A stretch of 48,346 nt of DNA, taken from positions 101,911 through 150,256 of the forward strand of contig DHCV01000023.1 of assembly GCA_002399025.1 (NCBI GenBank), in the 5' to 3' direction. The notes under the pieces were generated by a model. The model was given only the letters and a program-made list of their open reading frames with translations. It was not told the DNA's origin and ran no database searches. Source of the stretch: Bacteroidales bacterium UBA4893 (GTDB lineage Bacteria > Bacteroidota > Bacteroidia > Bacteroidales > P3). Each line of letters begins with the position of its first letter. Position 1 is the stretch's first letter. Positions 34,771-43,278 of the stretch are shown here, one piece after another. The position numbers were made by a program, and so were the translations under genes.

Positions 34771-34854
34771 TAAAACGAAGAGTTAATTTACTAAAACGAA
34801 GAGTTAATTTACTAAAACGAAGAGTTATTTTTCTAAAACCTTATTCTAATATTT
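34771..34854. repeat. 21-bp period tandem repeat, locus 5 (four TAAAAC units)
   Basis: TAAAAC starts at 34771, 34792, 34813 and 34834, three exact 21-bp intervals. Units 1 and 2 are identical over all 21 bases (TAAAACGAAGAGTTAA at their start). Unit 3 differs in three places near its end. Unit 4 keeps only TAAAAC and continues CTTATTCTAA, the sequence of the terminator arm at 11021-11034. It lies between the converging tsaE and corA genes. Confidence 0.9.
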
Positions 34855-34916
34855 CTGAACAAGTCTTTCAGACCAAAATAAAATTAGATAAAATAGTATT
34901 ATAACTAATCGGATTA

Positions 34917-35834
34917 TTATAGCCAACGTTTTCTTTTGAAATAGAACAAAAATCCAACAACCACAATAACCATAAGTGCAATTATTCCTCCAAATACCCA
35001 GCCTTTTCCCATAAAAGGAAGGGCAACATTCATCCCATAAATTCCTGAAATCACCGATAGAGGAAGCATTATTGTGGAGATAAAGGTAAGAATCCTCATA
35101 ATTTCATTGGTTTTGTTGGTCTGAAGCGAATCAAAAGTGTGAGATAGACCTTCAATCAACTCTCCATAATCTTCAACCAAGTCAAACATCTTTTGATATT
35201 GGTCTAAGATATTTCCCCAATAGTCTTCCATATCCTCTTCATACCCCTTAATTCCCCCTGATTCGAACTTATGGAAAACTCTAACCTGTGGTTTGAAGGT
35301 AGTATTTAGTGAAATAATATTTTTTCGAGTAATTGATAGTTGTTCAATAACTTTTTCAGATTTTTTTGTAAAGATATCGTAGTTAATTCCATCAACCTCA
35401 GTTCCAATTCTCAGGATAAGAGTATAGGTTTCGACCATTAGCCTATCCAATATATTATAAAGTAAACTATCAGAACTTTCAACAATATCAGGTAAATCGT
35501 TGCTATTTTCTTGATGTTTCTTCTGAAGGTCTTTAAATAAGTTTTTCACAACCCAATGCGAGCGTCCAATGGTTACAATATAATCCTTTCCCCAAAATAT
35601 TTTAACCTCCTTAACTCTTACAAATTTATTTGCTTTGTCAAAAAAAGGAAAATGAAGAATAAGGAAATAGTAGTCGTCATACTCGTCAATCTTTGGTCGT
35701 TGATTAACTGAGCGACAATCCTCAATGTCTAAAGGGTGAAATTCATATTCTTTTAAAAGGAAATCAAAATCATCTTCACTCGGGTTAAGGATATGCAACC
35801 ACTTAACGTTTTCAAAATTTATTGTTTCAATCAT
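34917..35834 (-). CDS. corA: CorA-family magnesium/divalent cation channel
   Basis: 305 residues. The large cytoplasmic domain is followed by two C-terminal membrane helices. The first ends in YGMNVALPFMGKGW with the GMN selectivity motif; the second is FGGIIALMVIVVVGFLFYF. This is the pentameric inner-membrane magnesium channel. It has a -7 box (TACCTTTGCAT, 35865-35875, minus) and a strong Shine-Dalgarno-like AAAGGAGG before the ATG, rare in this phylum. Confidence 0.95.
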   Translation of the reverse strand: MIETINFENVKWLHILNPSEDDFDFLLKEYEFHPLDIEDCRSVNQRPKIDEYDDYYFLILHFPFFDKANKFVRVKEVKIFWGKDYIVTIGRSHWVVKNLFKDLQKKHQENSNDLPDIVESSDSLLYNILDRLMVETYTLILRIGTEVDGINYDIFTKKSEKVIEQLSITRKNIISLNTTFKPQVRVFHKFESGGIKGYEEDMEDYWGNILDQYQKMFDLVEDYGELIEGLSHTFDSLQTNKTNEIMRILTFISTIMLPLSVISGIYGMNVALPFMGKGWVFGGIIALMVIVVVGFLFYFKRKRWL

Positions 35835-35840
35835 GCTATA

Positions 35841-35875
35841 TCCTCCTTTCTATAAAAAATTGCTATGCAAAGGTA
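35841..35875 (-). promoter_or_regulatory. corA promoter and strong ribosome-binding site
   Basis: On the minus strand TACCTTTG (35868-35875) precedes a short leader containing AAAGGAGG (35842-35849), about 7 nt before the ATG at 35834. No other gene in this window has such a complete anti-16S match. Confidence 0.7.
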
Positions 35876-35966
35876 GTAAAATTTAGTCAAATACAAAATG
35901 ATATACTTAAAAATTTGAATTATTGATTTTTTTCCATTTAAGTTTTAGTGGTTATCATATATTTTA

Positions 35967-35974
35967 TATCTTTG
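35967..35974 (+). promoter_or_regulatory. -7 box of pgk
   Basis: TATCTTTG followed by TAC. It lies 157 bp before the pgk ATG at 36132, so the leader would be about 150 nt, the longest of those inferred for protein genes here. The leader is A-rich with no strong hairpin that I can see. Confidence 0.5.
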
Positions 35975-36131
35975 TACTTTAATATGTTTTTTTGATAAAT
36001 TCAACCTACAATACAACTCATAATACGATATAAACTTAAGCTAATTGAATTGCAAACTTATTAAAGAAATAATAATGTAAAAGTTTTATAAAACAGAAGT
36101 AAATACAAACGAAATAAATACATATAGTACT

Positions 36132-37325
36132 ATGAAATCAATAAAAGACGTAAACTTTAAGGGCAAGAAAGTATTAGTAAGAGTTGACTTTAATGTTCCT
36201 ATAGATGAGAATAAAAACATTACAGACGATACACGTATGCGTGAATCATTGCCAACAATAAATAAATTATTAAATGACGGAGCTGCTGTAATTATTATGG
36301 CACATTTCGGACGACCTAAAAAGGGAGGTTTTGAGGAAGAGTTTTCTTTAAATCCTGTTGCAAAACATCTTTCGGAGATGCTAAACAAGAAAGTTATGTT
36401 TACTCAGGAGGTTCTTGTTGATAAAGTTGCTGGGCTTAGTTCAAACTTAGAAAATGGGGACGTGATGCTTTTAGAAAATATTCGTTTCTATCCCGAAGAA
36501 ACAAAAGGAGATGTTGCTTTTGCAGAAAAGTTAGCTAAGCTTGGAGATGCTTATGTTAATGATGCTTTTGGAACTGCACATCGCGAACATGCTTCAACTG
36601 CAACCATAGCACGTTTCTTCCCTAATAATAAGTACTTTGGATTTTTGATGGAGAATGAGGTTAGAAACCTTCAAAAACTAATGAATAATCCAAGTAAGCC
36701 GTTCACTGCAATAGTTGGAGGTTCGAAAGTGAGTTCAAAGATTGATATTTTAAAGAATTTAGCACCTATTGTTGATAATATTATTATTGGAGGAGGGATG
36801 ACCTATACTTTCCTAAAAGCAATGGGAATAAATATTGGAACTTCTATTTGTGAGGACGATAAGATTGATTTGGCTAATGATTTGATTGAAGAGATGAAAA
36901 GACAAAACACTAAATTAATCCTTCCAGTTGATCATATTATTGCAGATAAGTTTGATAATGACGCAAACAAATTGAATACAACTGACCAATCAATCCCTGA
37001 TGGATACATGGGAATGGATATTGGTCAAAAATCTATAGAACTTTTCAAGAATATTATCTTAGAATCCAAAACAATTCTTTGGAATGGACCAATGGGAGTT
37101 TTTGAAATGCCTTCTTTCTCAAAAGGAACATTTGCAATTGCTGAATATATTGCCAAAGCAACCAAACAAGGAGCATTTTCAGCAGTTGGTGGAGGAGATT
37201 CTGTTGCAGCCATTAATCAATCTGGGTTTGCAAAGGATGTTTCATACATTTCAACAGGAGGTGGAGCAATGTTGGAATACTTAGAAGGCAAAACACTACC
37301 AGGGATTAAAGCAATTTTAGATTAA
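36132..37325 (+). CDS. pgk: Phosphoglycerate kinase
   Basis: 397 residues, full length. It converts 1,3-bisphosphoglycerate and ADP to 3-phosphoglycerate and ATP. VLVRVDFNVPIDENKNITDD and MAHFGRPKKGG bind the substrate. Other markers are VNDAFGTAHREHAST, VGGSKVSSKI and the nucleotide loop GGGDSVAAINQ near the C terminus, then STGGGAMLEYLEGK. The short-chain dehydrogenase gene starts 2 bp after it. Confidence 0.98.
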   Translation: MKSIKDVNFKGKKVLVRVDFNVPIDENKNITDDTRMRESLPTINKLLNDGAAVIIMAHFGRPKKGGFEEEFSLNPVAKHLSEMLNKKVMFTQEVLVDKVAGLSSNLENGDVMLLENIRFYPEETKGDVAFAEKLAKLGDAYVNDAFGTAHREHASTATIARFFPNNKYFGFLMENEVRNLQKLMNNPSKPFTAIVGGSKVSSKIDILKNLAPIVDNIIIGGGMTYTFLKAMGINIGTSICEDDKIDLANDLIEEMKRQNTKLILPVDHIIADKFDNDANKLNTTDQSIPDGYMGMDIGQKSIELFKNIILESKTILWNGPMGVFEMPSFSKGTFAIAEYIAKATKQGAFSAVGGGDSVAAINQSGFAKDVSYISTGGGAMLEYLEGKTLPGIKAILD

Positions 37326-37327
37326 CG

Positions 37328-38086
37328 ATGAAAGGGATTGTTTGCATTACGGGAGCAACATCTGGAATTGGATATTACTCTGCAATTGAATTTGCAAAAT
37401 TAGGCTATGATATAATCATAACAGGTCGCCGAAAAGAAAGATTGGATGAACTTGAAAAGCTGATTAGGGAGGAATACAAAGTAAAAGTAATATCCCTAAA
37501 CTTTGATGTAAGAGAAAGAAACTGCGTTGAAGACTGCCTTAACTTCTTACCTTCAGAATGGAAAGACATAGATATTTTGGTAAATAATGCAGGACTTGCA
37601 GCTGGCAAAGAACCAATATTTGAGGGCGACCATAACGATTGGGAACAAATGATAGACACAAATGTCAAAGGATTACTATACGTCTCAAGGGTTATCATTC
37701 CATGGATGAAGGGAAGAAAGAAAGGACATATATTAAACATTTGTTCCATTGCAGGAAAAGAGGTTTATAAGGATGGAGCGGTTTATTGTGCAAGTAAAGC
37801 CGCAGTAAATTCCATTTCGCAAGGAATGAGGATTGACTGCAACCCCTATAATATTAAAGTAACTAATATTTGTCCTGGTGCTGTTGATACTGAGTTTTCA
37901 ATCGTTAGGTTTAAGGGCGACAAAACAAAGGCAGATGCAACCTATCAAGGATATACCCCATTGACAGGTGAAGACATTGCCAAAACAATTATCTATTGTG
38001 CCACCCTGCCCCAACACGTATGTATAAATGATTTGGTAATAACCCCAACTGCACAAGCAAACGCAACAACATTCCACCGAGAGTAA
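37328..38086 (+). CDS. Short-chain dehydrogenase (YdfG-like)
   Basis: 252 residues. The nucleotide-binding motif is TGATSGIG (about 8-15), and the RRKERLDELEK segment with Arg residues after strand 2 suggests NADP. NNAGLAAG is present. The catalytic Ser lies in ICSIAGK, and Tyr and Lys are in YCASKAAV. The family includes YdfG, which reduces 3-hydroxy acids and malonic semialdehyde; the substrate here is uncertain. It is coupled to pgk (2 bp gap) and ends at a bidirectional terminator. Confidence 0.92.
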   Translation: MKGIVCITGATSGIGYYSAIEFAKLGYDIIITGRRKERLDELEKLIREEYKVKVISLNFDVRERNCVEDCLNFLPSEWKDIDILVNNAGLAAGKEPIFEGDHNDWEQMIDTNVKGLLYVSRVIIPWMKGRKKGHILNICSIAGKEVYKDGAVYCASKAAVNSISQGMRIDCNPYNIKVTNICPGAVDTEFSIVRFKGDKTKADATYQGYTPLTGEDIAKTIIYCATLPQHVCINDLVITPTAQANATTFHRE

Positions 38087-38089
38087 ACA

Positions 38090-38120
38090 AAATGGGCGTA
38101 TTGATTACGCCCATTTTTAT
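38090..38120. terminator. Bidirectional terminator
   Basis: AAATGGGCGTA (38090-38100) pairs exactly with TACGCCCATTT (38106-38116) across a 5-nt loop, then TT. It lies between the dehydrogenase gene and the converging lipoprotein gene. Confidence 0.88.
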
Positions 38121-38803
38121 TATTCAACAGGATATGTTCCTATACCCGGCTCACTAAAATCAAACAATCCTGATTCATAAAAAAGATTTGCCATCTTTAA
38201 TGCATCACCTTGAGAATGTTTTGTTGCTCTTAGTTCAAATAATTCTGAGAAAAAATTAAATTGCCTTACTATTTCTGTATTTGTCTGCTTGGTCATCTGG
38301 ATTAAACCACTTAAATCATTTTCATCAAAAACCTTTACATAAAAAATACTTCCATAAGTATTTATGCATACATTCCCCATAGGTTCACCAATTAAATTAT
38401 CACAATACTCTGTTTGCATAGCATAGTTAGCATAAGAAATAATTGCAAATTTCTCTAAGTCTGCAATAATTTGAGTTATCTCTTCACAAGTCTTGGGAGA
38501 GTTAAGTCTCAATGGAACTATTTTAAATTTATATGAAGTAGTTTTATGTATTGTATAGCTATAGCTTTGGTCAAACTGATTAATGGATGAAATAAAATTT
38601 TTAATTTGAGTATCGCTATAAATTGAATCAACACCAATTACGATATAATTATTAGACAATTCTCCTAAAAAATCTTGTTCCCCATTATAATATTTGAAAT
38701 TAACAAAATCACATGTAGGAGTTATGCTATCATCATTTTCTTTACAACTCGAAAAACAAACGATTAAGGAACTAAGCAATAATAATACAAATACTTTTTT
38801 CAT
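38120..38803 (-). CDS. Lipoprotein of unknown function
   Basis: 227 residues. The signal MKKVFVLLLLSSLIVCFSSC ends in lipobox Cys20. The mature protein has five further cysteines and no motif I recognise. Readable segments are DFVNFKYYNGEQDFLGEL, a NFISSINQFDQSYSYTIH stretch, MGNVCINTYGSIFYVKVFDE and the Ala/Met helix FELRATKHSQGDALKMANLF. It has its own -7 box TAAGTTTG (38846-38853, minus). It stands alone between converging and diverging neighbours. Confidence 0.75.
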   Translation of the reverse strand: MKKVFVLLLLSSLIVCFSSCKENDDSITPTCDFVNFKYYNGEQDFLGELSNNYIVIGVDSIYSDTQIKNFISSINQFDQSYSYTIHKTTSYKFKIVPLRLNSPKTCEEITQIIADLEKFAIISYANYAMQTEYCDNLIGEPMGNVCINTYGSIFYVKVFDENDLSGLIQMTKQTNTEIVRQFNFFSELFELRATKHSQGDALKMANLFYESGLFDFSEPGIGTYPVE

Positions 38804-38845
38804 TTCGTTTAAAGGTTATGGTTTATAACTATTAATTAACGCTTG

Positions 38846-38853
38846 CAAACTTA
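38846..38853 (-). promoter_or_regulatory. -7 box of the lipoprotein gene
   Basis: TAAGTTTG followed by CAA on the minus strand, about 42 bp before the ATG at 38803. Confidence 0.6.
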
Positions 38854-38966
38854 CAAACATATTTCCTGCTTACAAAATAAAATCCTATTTATCTTTAAGT
38901 TATGACAGAGCCAAACGATTTAATTCTTCAATCTTTAAGAATGGGGGTGATTTCAAAGTTTTTTAT

Positions 38967-39029
38967 TAGTTTTGCAATATGAATTTTCGTTTGGAGATAG
39001 TAAGTGGTTTTGCAGAGAATTTAATTTTG
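38967..39029 (+). promoter_or_regulatory. Two candidate -7 boxes of the meaB operon
   Basis: TAGTTTTG followed by CAA at 38967-38974, and TAATTTTG at 39022-39029, 11 bp before the ATG at 39041. The first matches the extended TAnnTTTGCA form. The second would give an almost leaderless message. Confidence 0.55.
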
Positions 39030-39040
39030 TAATTAAAAAA

Positions 39041-40129
39041 ATGAAGAAAAAGGATTCAGCTTTAAAGGTTTTGGAAGGTATTGAGCAGCCTAATCAGGTC
39101 AATAATGAGTTTCTGAAGAAATATACCAAGAAAAAGAATCTCTCTATTGAGGATTATGTTCAGGGGATTTTGAATAAGGATAGGACAATTCTTTCAAAGG
39201 CAATTACTTTGGTTGAGAGTTCTCTTTATGAGCATCAGGAAAAGGCTCAACAGATTATTGAGAGATGTTTGCCTTATGCGGGCAAGAGTGTTCGTTTGGG
39301 TATAACTGGTGTTCCTGGTGTTGGCAAGAGTACAACCATTGATGTTTTGGGAAAGAACCTCACTAATAGTGGTCATAAGGTTGCTGTTTTGGCTATTGAC
39401 CCAAGCAGTCAAAGAAGCAAGGGCTCAATTTTGGGAGACAAGACAAGAATGGAAGAACTCTCAACCGACCAAAATGCCTTCATTCGCCCTTCTCCTTCGG
39501 CAGGTAGTTTGGGAGGGGTTGCAAGAAAGACAAGAGAGATAATTATATTATGTGAGGCTGCAGGGTTTGATGTGGTTATTGTGGAAACTGTTGGGGTTGG
39601 TCAGTCAGAAACAGTGGCTCATTCAATGGTTGATTTCTTTTTGCTTTTGCAGTTGGCAAATGCAGGAGATGAGCTGCAAGGTATTAAGAGAGGGATTATG
39701 GAAATGGCTGATGCTATTTCAATAAATAAGGCTGAAGGCGAGAACAAGCAAAAGGCAGAGATTGCAGCAGGACAATATCGTAATGCCTTACATCTTTTCC
39801 CTATGAGTGAAAGCGGATGGACTCCCCCTGTCTTTACTTCTTCTGCCTATTCAAAGGAAGGGATTGATAAGATATGGGAGACAGTTAATGATTATGTTAT
39901 TCTGACTAAGTCAAATGGTTATTTCTACAAGAAAAGGAATGAACAGAATCTTAAAATTCTTTCAGAAGCAATAGATTCTCACCTTAAAGAGAATTTCTAT
40001 ACCAATCCTAAGGTAAAAGAAAGGATTACAAAGCTTCAGCAAGATATACTTGACAACAAAATCAGTGCTTATGTTGGTGCTGGGTTACTAATTGAAGATT
40101 ATTTTCAAAACATAAAATCAAGCAAATGA
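39041..40129 (+). CDS. meaB: Methylmalonyl-CoA mutase-associated GTPase MeaB (ArgK-like)
   Basis: 362 residues. ATG 39041 is used because the longer frame begins at a TTG inside the -7 box. The protein is a G3E GTPase that protects and loads methylmalonyl-CoA mutase with its B12 cofactor. G1 is GVPGVGKST (90-98), followed by LAIDPSSQRSKGSILGDKTR, VVIVETVGVGQSE, and SINKAEGENK as the G4 region. The mutase genes themselves are not in the window. It overlaps the next gene by 4 bp (ATGA). Confidence 0.95.
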   Translation: MKKKDSALKVLEGIEQPNQVNNEFLKKYTKKKNLSIEDYVQGILNKDRTILSKAITLVESSLYEHQEKAQQIIERCLPYAGKSVRLGITGVPGVGKSTTIDVLGKNLTNSGHKVAVLAIDPSSQRSKGSILGDKTRMEELSTDQNAFIRPSPSAGSLGGVARKTREIIILCEAAGFDVVIVETVGVGQSETVAHSMVDFFLLLQLANAGDELQGIKRGIMEMADAISINKAEGENKQKAEIAAGQYRNALHLFPMSESGWTPPVFTSSAYSKEGIDKIWETVNDYVILTKSNGYFYKKRNEQNLKILSEAIDSHLKENFYTNPKVKERITKLQQDILDNKISAYVGAGLLIEDYFQNIKSSK

Positions 40130-40587
40130 AAAATTTAATATACTTATCCTTAATCTTAGTTATTTTTATGTGCGGTTGCGGAATATTCAAAAAGGACAAA
40201 TCAAATCAATCAAACAAAACAAGTTCTAATGAAATCAACAAATCCATTGATTTCTTCCAAACGGAATGGGAATTGGTTAAGGTTGGAGCCATTAAGCCTA
40301 AGCTAACAGGAACCGATAATAAGGTTTCAATTCTATTTAGCAAGGACAACTCTCATTTTGCTGGTTTTAGTGGTTGTAATAGATATTTTGGTAAATATGA
40401 AACAAAGAAAGAAAATCTAAAACTTATGGATATAGGTTCAACCAGAATGGCTTGTCCGGAAAGTGATATGCGTTTTGAAAATACTTATCTAAGCAACCTG
40501 AATAAAATTACAAACTATTCTATTAATGAAGACACACTCTTTCTCAAAAACAAAGATAGAGTTGTTTTGGTATTCATAGCAAAATAG
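40126..40587 (+). CDS. META-domain (HslJ-like) lipoprotein
   Basis: 153 residues. The signal ILVIFMCGCGIFKKD contains the lipobox cysteine. The META domain follows: TEWELVKVGAIKPK, then FAGFSGCNRYFGKYE and IGSTRMACPESDMRFE, ending LFLKNKDRVVLVF. Such domains occur in HslJ, implicated in novobiocin tolerance and heat stress in E. coli; no activity is established for this group. It overlaps meaB by 4 bp and is 3 bp before priA, so the three are co-translated. Confidence 0.85.
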   Translation: MKNLIYLSLILVIFMCGCGIFKKDKSNQSNKTSSNEINKSIDFFQTEWELVKVGAIKPKLTGTDNKVSILFSKDNSHFAGFSGCNRYFGKYETKKENLKLMDIGSTRMACPESDMRFENTYLSNLNKITNYSINEDTLFLKNKDRVVLVFIAK

Positions 40588-40590
40588 GAA

Positions 40591-43068
40591 ATGTCTGATA
40601 GGATAACTCTTTTCGCAGAAGTAATTCTGCCCCTACCCCTACCCTCTACATATACTTATAGAGTTCCTTTGGAATGGAATGATTTGGTGAGAAAGGGACA
40701 AAGAGTTGCGGTTGAACTTGGGAAGAAAAGAATATACTCTGGAATAATTCAAAATATTCATCAAAACGCCCCAAAAGTAACTAGTGTTAAGTATATACTT
40801 TCAATCTTGGAGCAAGAGCCTGCTGTAAGTGAAATAAGCTTGAACTTTTGGCAATGGATTTCCAATTACTATATGTGTTATTTGGGAGATGTTTTGACGG
40901 CTGCACTTCCTTCGGGACTTAGACTCAAGAGCGAAACAAATATTATTATCAATCCCAATTTTGATGGGGATATATCCAATCTTAGCGATGAGGAGGCAAT
41001 GGTTTTGGAGATTGTTTCTAAAAAAGAAGCTATATCAATTGATGACATTAGGAACAAGACCTCAATAAAGGAAATACTTCCGCTTTTGAACTCAATGATT
41101 AGGCAAAATATTATCCTCACCGAAGAAGAGCTAAAAAATAAGTATAGATTAAAGGTTGAAGAATATATTTATCTTTCTAAGGAATATCAGGAAGAAAAGA
41201 ATCTCAAGGAACTTTTTGAACATTTGGAATCGAAGAAGACTTATAAAAAACAATATGAAGTCCTATTGCAATTCCTCTCCATTGCAAAATTTAGGGATGC
41301 AGAAATTAAGAAAAATGATTTAACAAAACTTGCAAATATTTCAGCTTCCTCTCTCCAAACCCTAATTAAGAATAATGTATTTACTATTGAGAAGAAGACC
41401 CAAAGCCGACTAACTGACCGAAGCTCTGCCTTGATTGAAAATAATCTAATTCTCAGTCAAGAACAAGAATATGTTTTTAATCAAATAATTGATAATTGGG
41501 AAAAGAAACCCGTTAGTCTAATTCATGGAGTTACTGGCAGTGGTAAGACAGAAATCTATATTAAGCTTATTCAAAAGGTTATTAATGAAGGAAAGCAAGT
41601 CCTATTCCTTCTTCCAGAAATTGCCCTCACAAGTCATCTTATTTACCGTTTGGAAAAATACTTTGGAAATCGTATTGGAGTGTTTCATTCAAGGTTCTCA
41701 AAGGAAGAAAGGGTTGAGATATGGAATAAGGTTAAAAATCCTATAAGGTCAAGCCGCTATGATATTATTCTTGGCTCGCGTTCAAGTGTGTTTCTTCCCT
41801 TTTCTGACCTTGGCTTGATTATAGTTGACGAAGAACACGACCCATCCTACAAACAATACGACCCTTCTCCAAGATACAACGCAAGAGATTCTGCAATTGT
41901 CTTAGCTCAACTCTATGGGGCAAAAACAATTCTTGGCTCTGCCACTCCATCACTGGAAACTTATTTCAACGCTAAGGAAGGAAAGTATGAGTTTTTGGAA
42001 CTAAGGAAACGCTATTCAGGAACTCTATTGCCCGAAATACTTGTTGCCGACATTAAAGAAGCACTAAAGTATAAAGAAATGCACTCCCATTTCTCAAAAC
42101 TCTTAATTGATAATATTAATGAAGCACTTAAGAACAAGGAGCAAGTAATATTATTCCAAAACAGAAGGGGCTTTGCAAGGTATCTTCAGTGTGAAGCCTG
42201 TGGAAGTATTAGCTCATGCAAGTTTTGTGATGTTTCGCTGACCTACCATAAGCAATCGGAGTCCTTAAAATGTCATTATTGCGGATATTCCACAACCATA
42301 AATGAACAATGTGTTGAGTGTGGTAGCCATAAGATTAAGATGGTGGGCTTCGGCACAGAAAAGATTGAAGAGGATTTGAATATTTTCTTTCCAGAGGCTA
42401 AAATTGCAAGAATGGACTTTGATACCACCAAAACAAAGAATGCCTACGAGAACATAATTAATGATTTTCAGCAAAGAAGGATTGATATTTTGGTAGGAAC
42501 GCAAATGATTACTAAGGGATTGGACTTTGACAATGTTAGTGTTGTTGGAATATTGAACGCTGATAGCATAATTAATTTCCCAGACTTCCGATCCTACGAA
42601 AGAGCATTCTCACAAATGGTTCAGGTGAGTGGAAGATCAGGCAGGAAATTCAAACAAGGCAAGGTAATCATCCAAACCTTCAACCCCTACCACCAATCAA
42701 TTAGAGATGTTATTGACCACAACTACGTTTCAATGTATGAGAGTCAGATTTTGGAAAGAAAAGTATTTAAGTATCCACCCTATTACAGACTAATCAAACT
42801 TAGTCTTCTTCACAAAGAAAAGACCACACTTGAAAACTATGCAGGAGAGTTTGGCATTAGATTAAGAGAGATTTTTGGTGGACGAATACTAGGACCAGAA
42901 TTTCCATTAATCCCAAGAATAAAGAATAATTATACAATGGAGTTTTGGTTAAAGATAGAGAAAGACATTTCTTTTTCACAAGTCAAGGCAGAAATCAAAA
43001 TACTTGTTGAGAAATTCCTGTCCTCTCACTCCAAACTTCGAATAATAGCAGACGTTGACCCAATGTAA
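40591..43068 (+). CDS. priA: Primosomal protein N' (replication restart helicase)
   Basis: 825 residues. PriA recognises stalled forks and reloads the replisome. The N-terminal DNA-binding part begins LFAEVILPLPLPSTYTYRVP. Walker A is GVTGSGKTEIYIKL (312 on), and the DEEH box is in LIIVDEEHDPSYKQYDPSPR (about 413). The zinc-binding insertion has eight cysteines from about residue 534 to 575 (CEACG, CKFC, CHYCG, CVECG). Helicase motifs V and VI are GTQMITKGLDFDNV and QVSGRSGRKFKQGKV. It is full length and ends before a 21-bp repeat locus. Confidence 0.97.
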   Translation: MSDRITLFAEVILPLPLPSTYTYRVPLEWNDLVRKGQRVAVELGKKRIYSGIIQNIHQNAPKVTSVKYILSILEQEPAVSEISLNFWQWISNYYMCYLGDVLTAALPSGLRLKSETNIIINPNFDGDISNLSDEEAMVLEIVSKKEAISIDDIRNKTSIKEILPLLNSMIRQNIILTEEELKNKYRLKVEEYIYLSKEYQEEKNLKELFEHLESKKTYKKQYEVLLQFLSIAKFRDAEIKKNDLTKLANISASSLQTLIKNNVFTIEKKTQSRLTDRSSALIENNLILSQEQEYVFNQIIDNWEKKPVSLIHGVTGSGKTEIYIKLIQKVINEGKQVLFLLPEIALTSHLIYRLEKYFGNRIGVFHSRFSKEERVEIWNKVKNPIRSSRYDIILGSRSSVFLPFSDLGLIIVDEEHDPSYKQYDPSPRYNARDSAIVLAQLYGAKTILGSATPSLETYFNAKEGKYEFLELRKRYSGTLLPEILVADIKEALKYKEMHSHFSKLLIDNINEALKNKEQVILFQNRRGFARYLQCEACGSISSCKFCDVSLTYHKQSESLKCHYCGYSTTINEQCVECGSHKIKMVGFGTEKIEEDLNIFFPEAKIARMDFDTTKTKNAYENIINDFQQRRIDILVGTQMITKGLDFDNVSVVGILNADSIINFPDFRSYERAFSQMVQVSGRSGRKFKQGKVIIQTFNPYHQSIRDVIDHNYVSMYESQILERKVFKYPPYYRLIKLSLLHKEKTTLENYAGEFGIRLREIFGGRILGPEFPLIPRIKNNYTMEFWLKIEKDISFSQVKAEIKILVEKFLSSHSKLRIIADVDPM

Positions 43069-43085
43069 TCAAGTATAATAAAATT

Positions 43086-43127
43086 TATATCAGAGAAAAA
43101 TAAAATTATCTCAGAGGAAAATTTATT
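43086..43127. repeat. 21-bp period tandem repeat, locus 6 (TATTTCAGA family)
   Basis: Two units beginning TATATCAGAGAAAAAT (43086) and TATCTCAGAGGAAAAT (43107), 21 bp apart. Compared with locus 2 at 6190 there are two and three differences, including the matching last five bases of each unit. It lies between converging priA and the cation efflux gene. Confidence 0.85.
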
Positions 43128-43278
43128 TAAACTTGACTTAAAAAAATCATACTCCTTGCTTCTTAATCAAAAACAAAAATTAACCTATTGTATAGTTGCA
43201 CTAAATATAATATTTGTATATTTAGAAAAGACTTAACTTATTAATAATTAGATTAAAAAATGTCTGAATTTGGAAGAT

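Noticed and set aside
35265..35275. TTCGAAC-like match to a tRNA T-arm
   Set aside because: It lies inside the corA reading frame and no cloverleaf can be drawn. No tRNA gene was found in the window.
36086..36388. Antisense frame of 100 codons across the start of pgk
   Set aside because: It is a shadow of a well-supported enzyme gene and has no recognised features.
37405..37749. Antisense frame of 114 codons in the dehydrogenase gene
   Set aside because: It is a shadow of the short-chain dehydrogenase, serine-rich by reverse coding.
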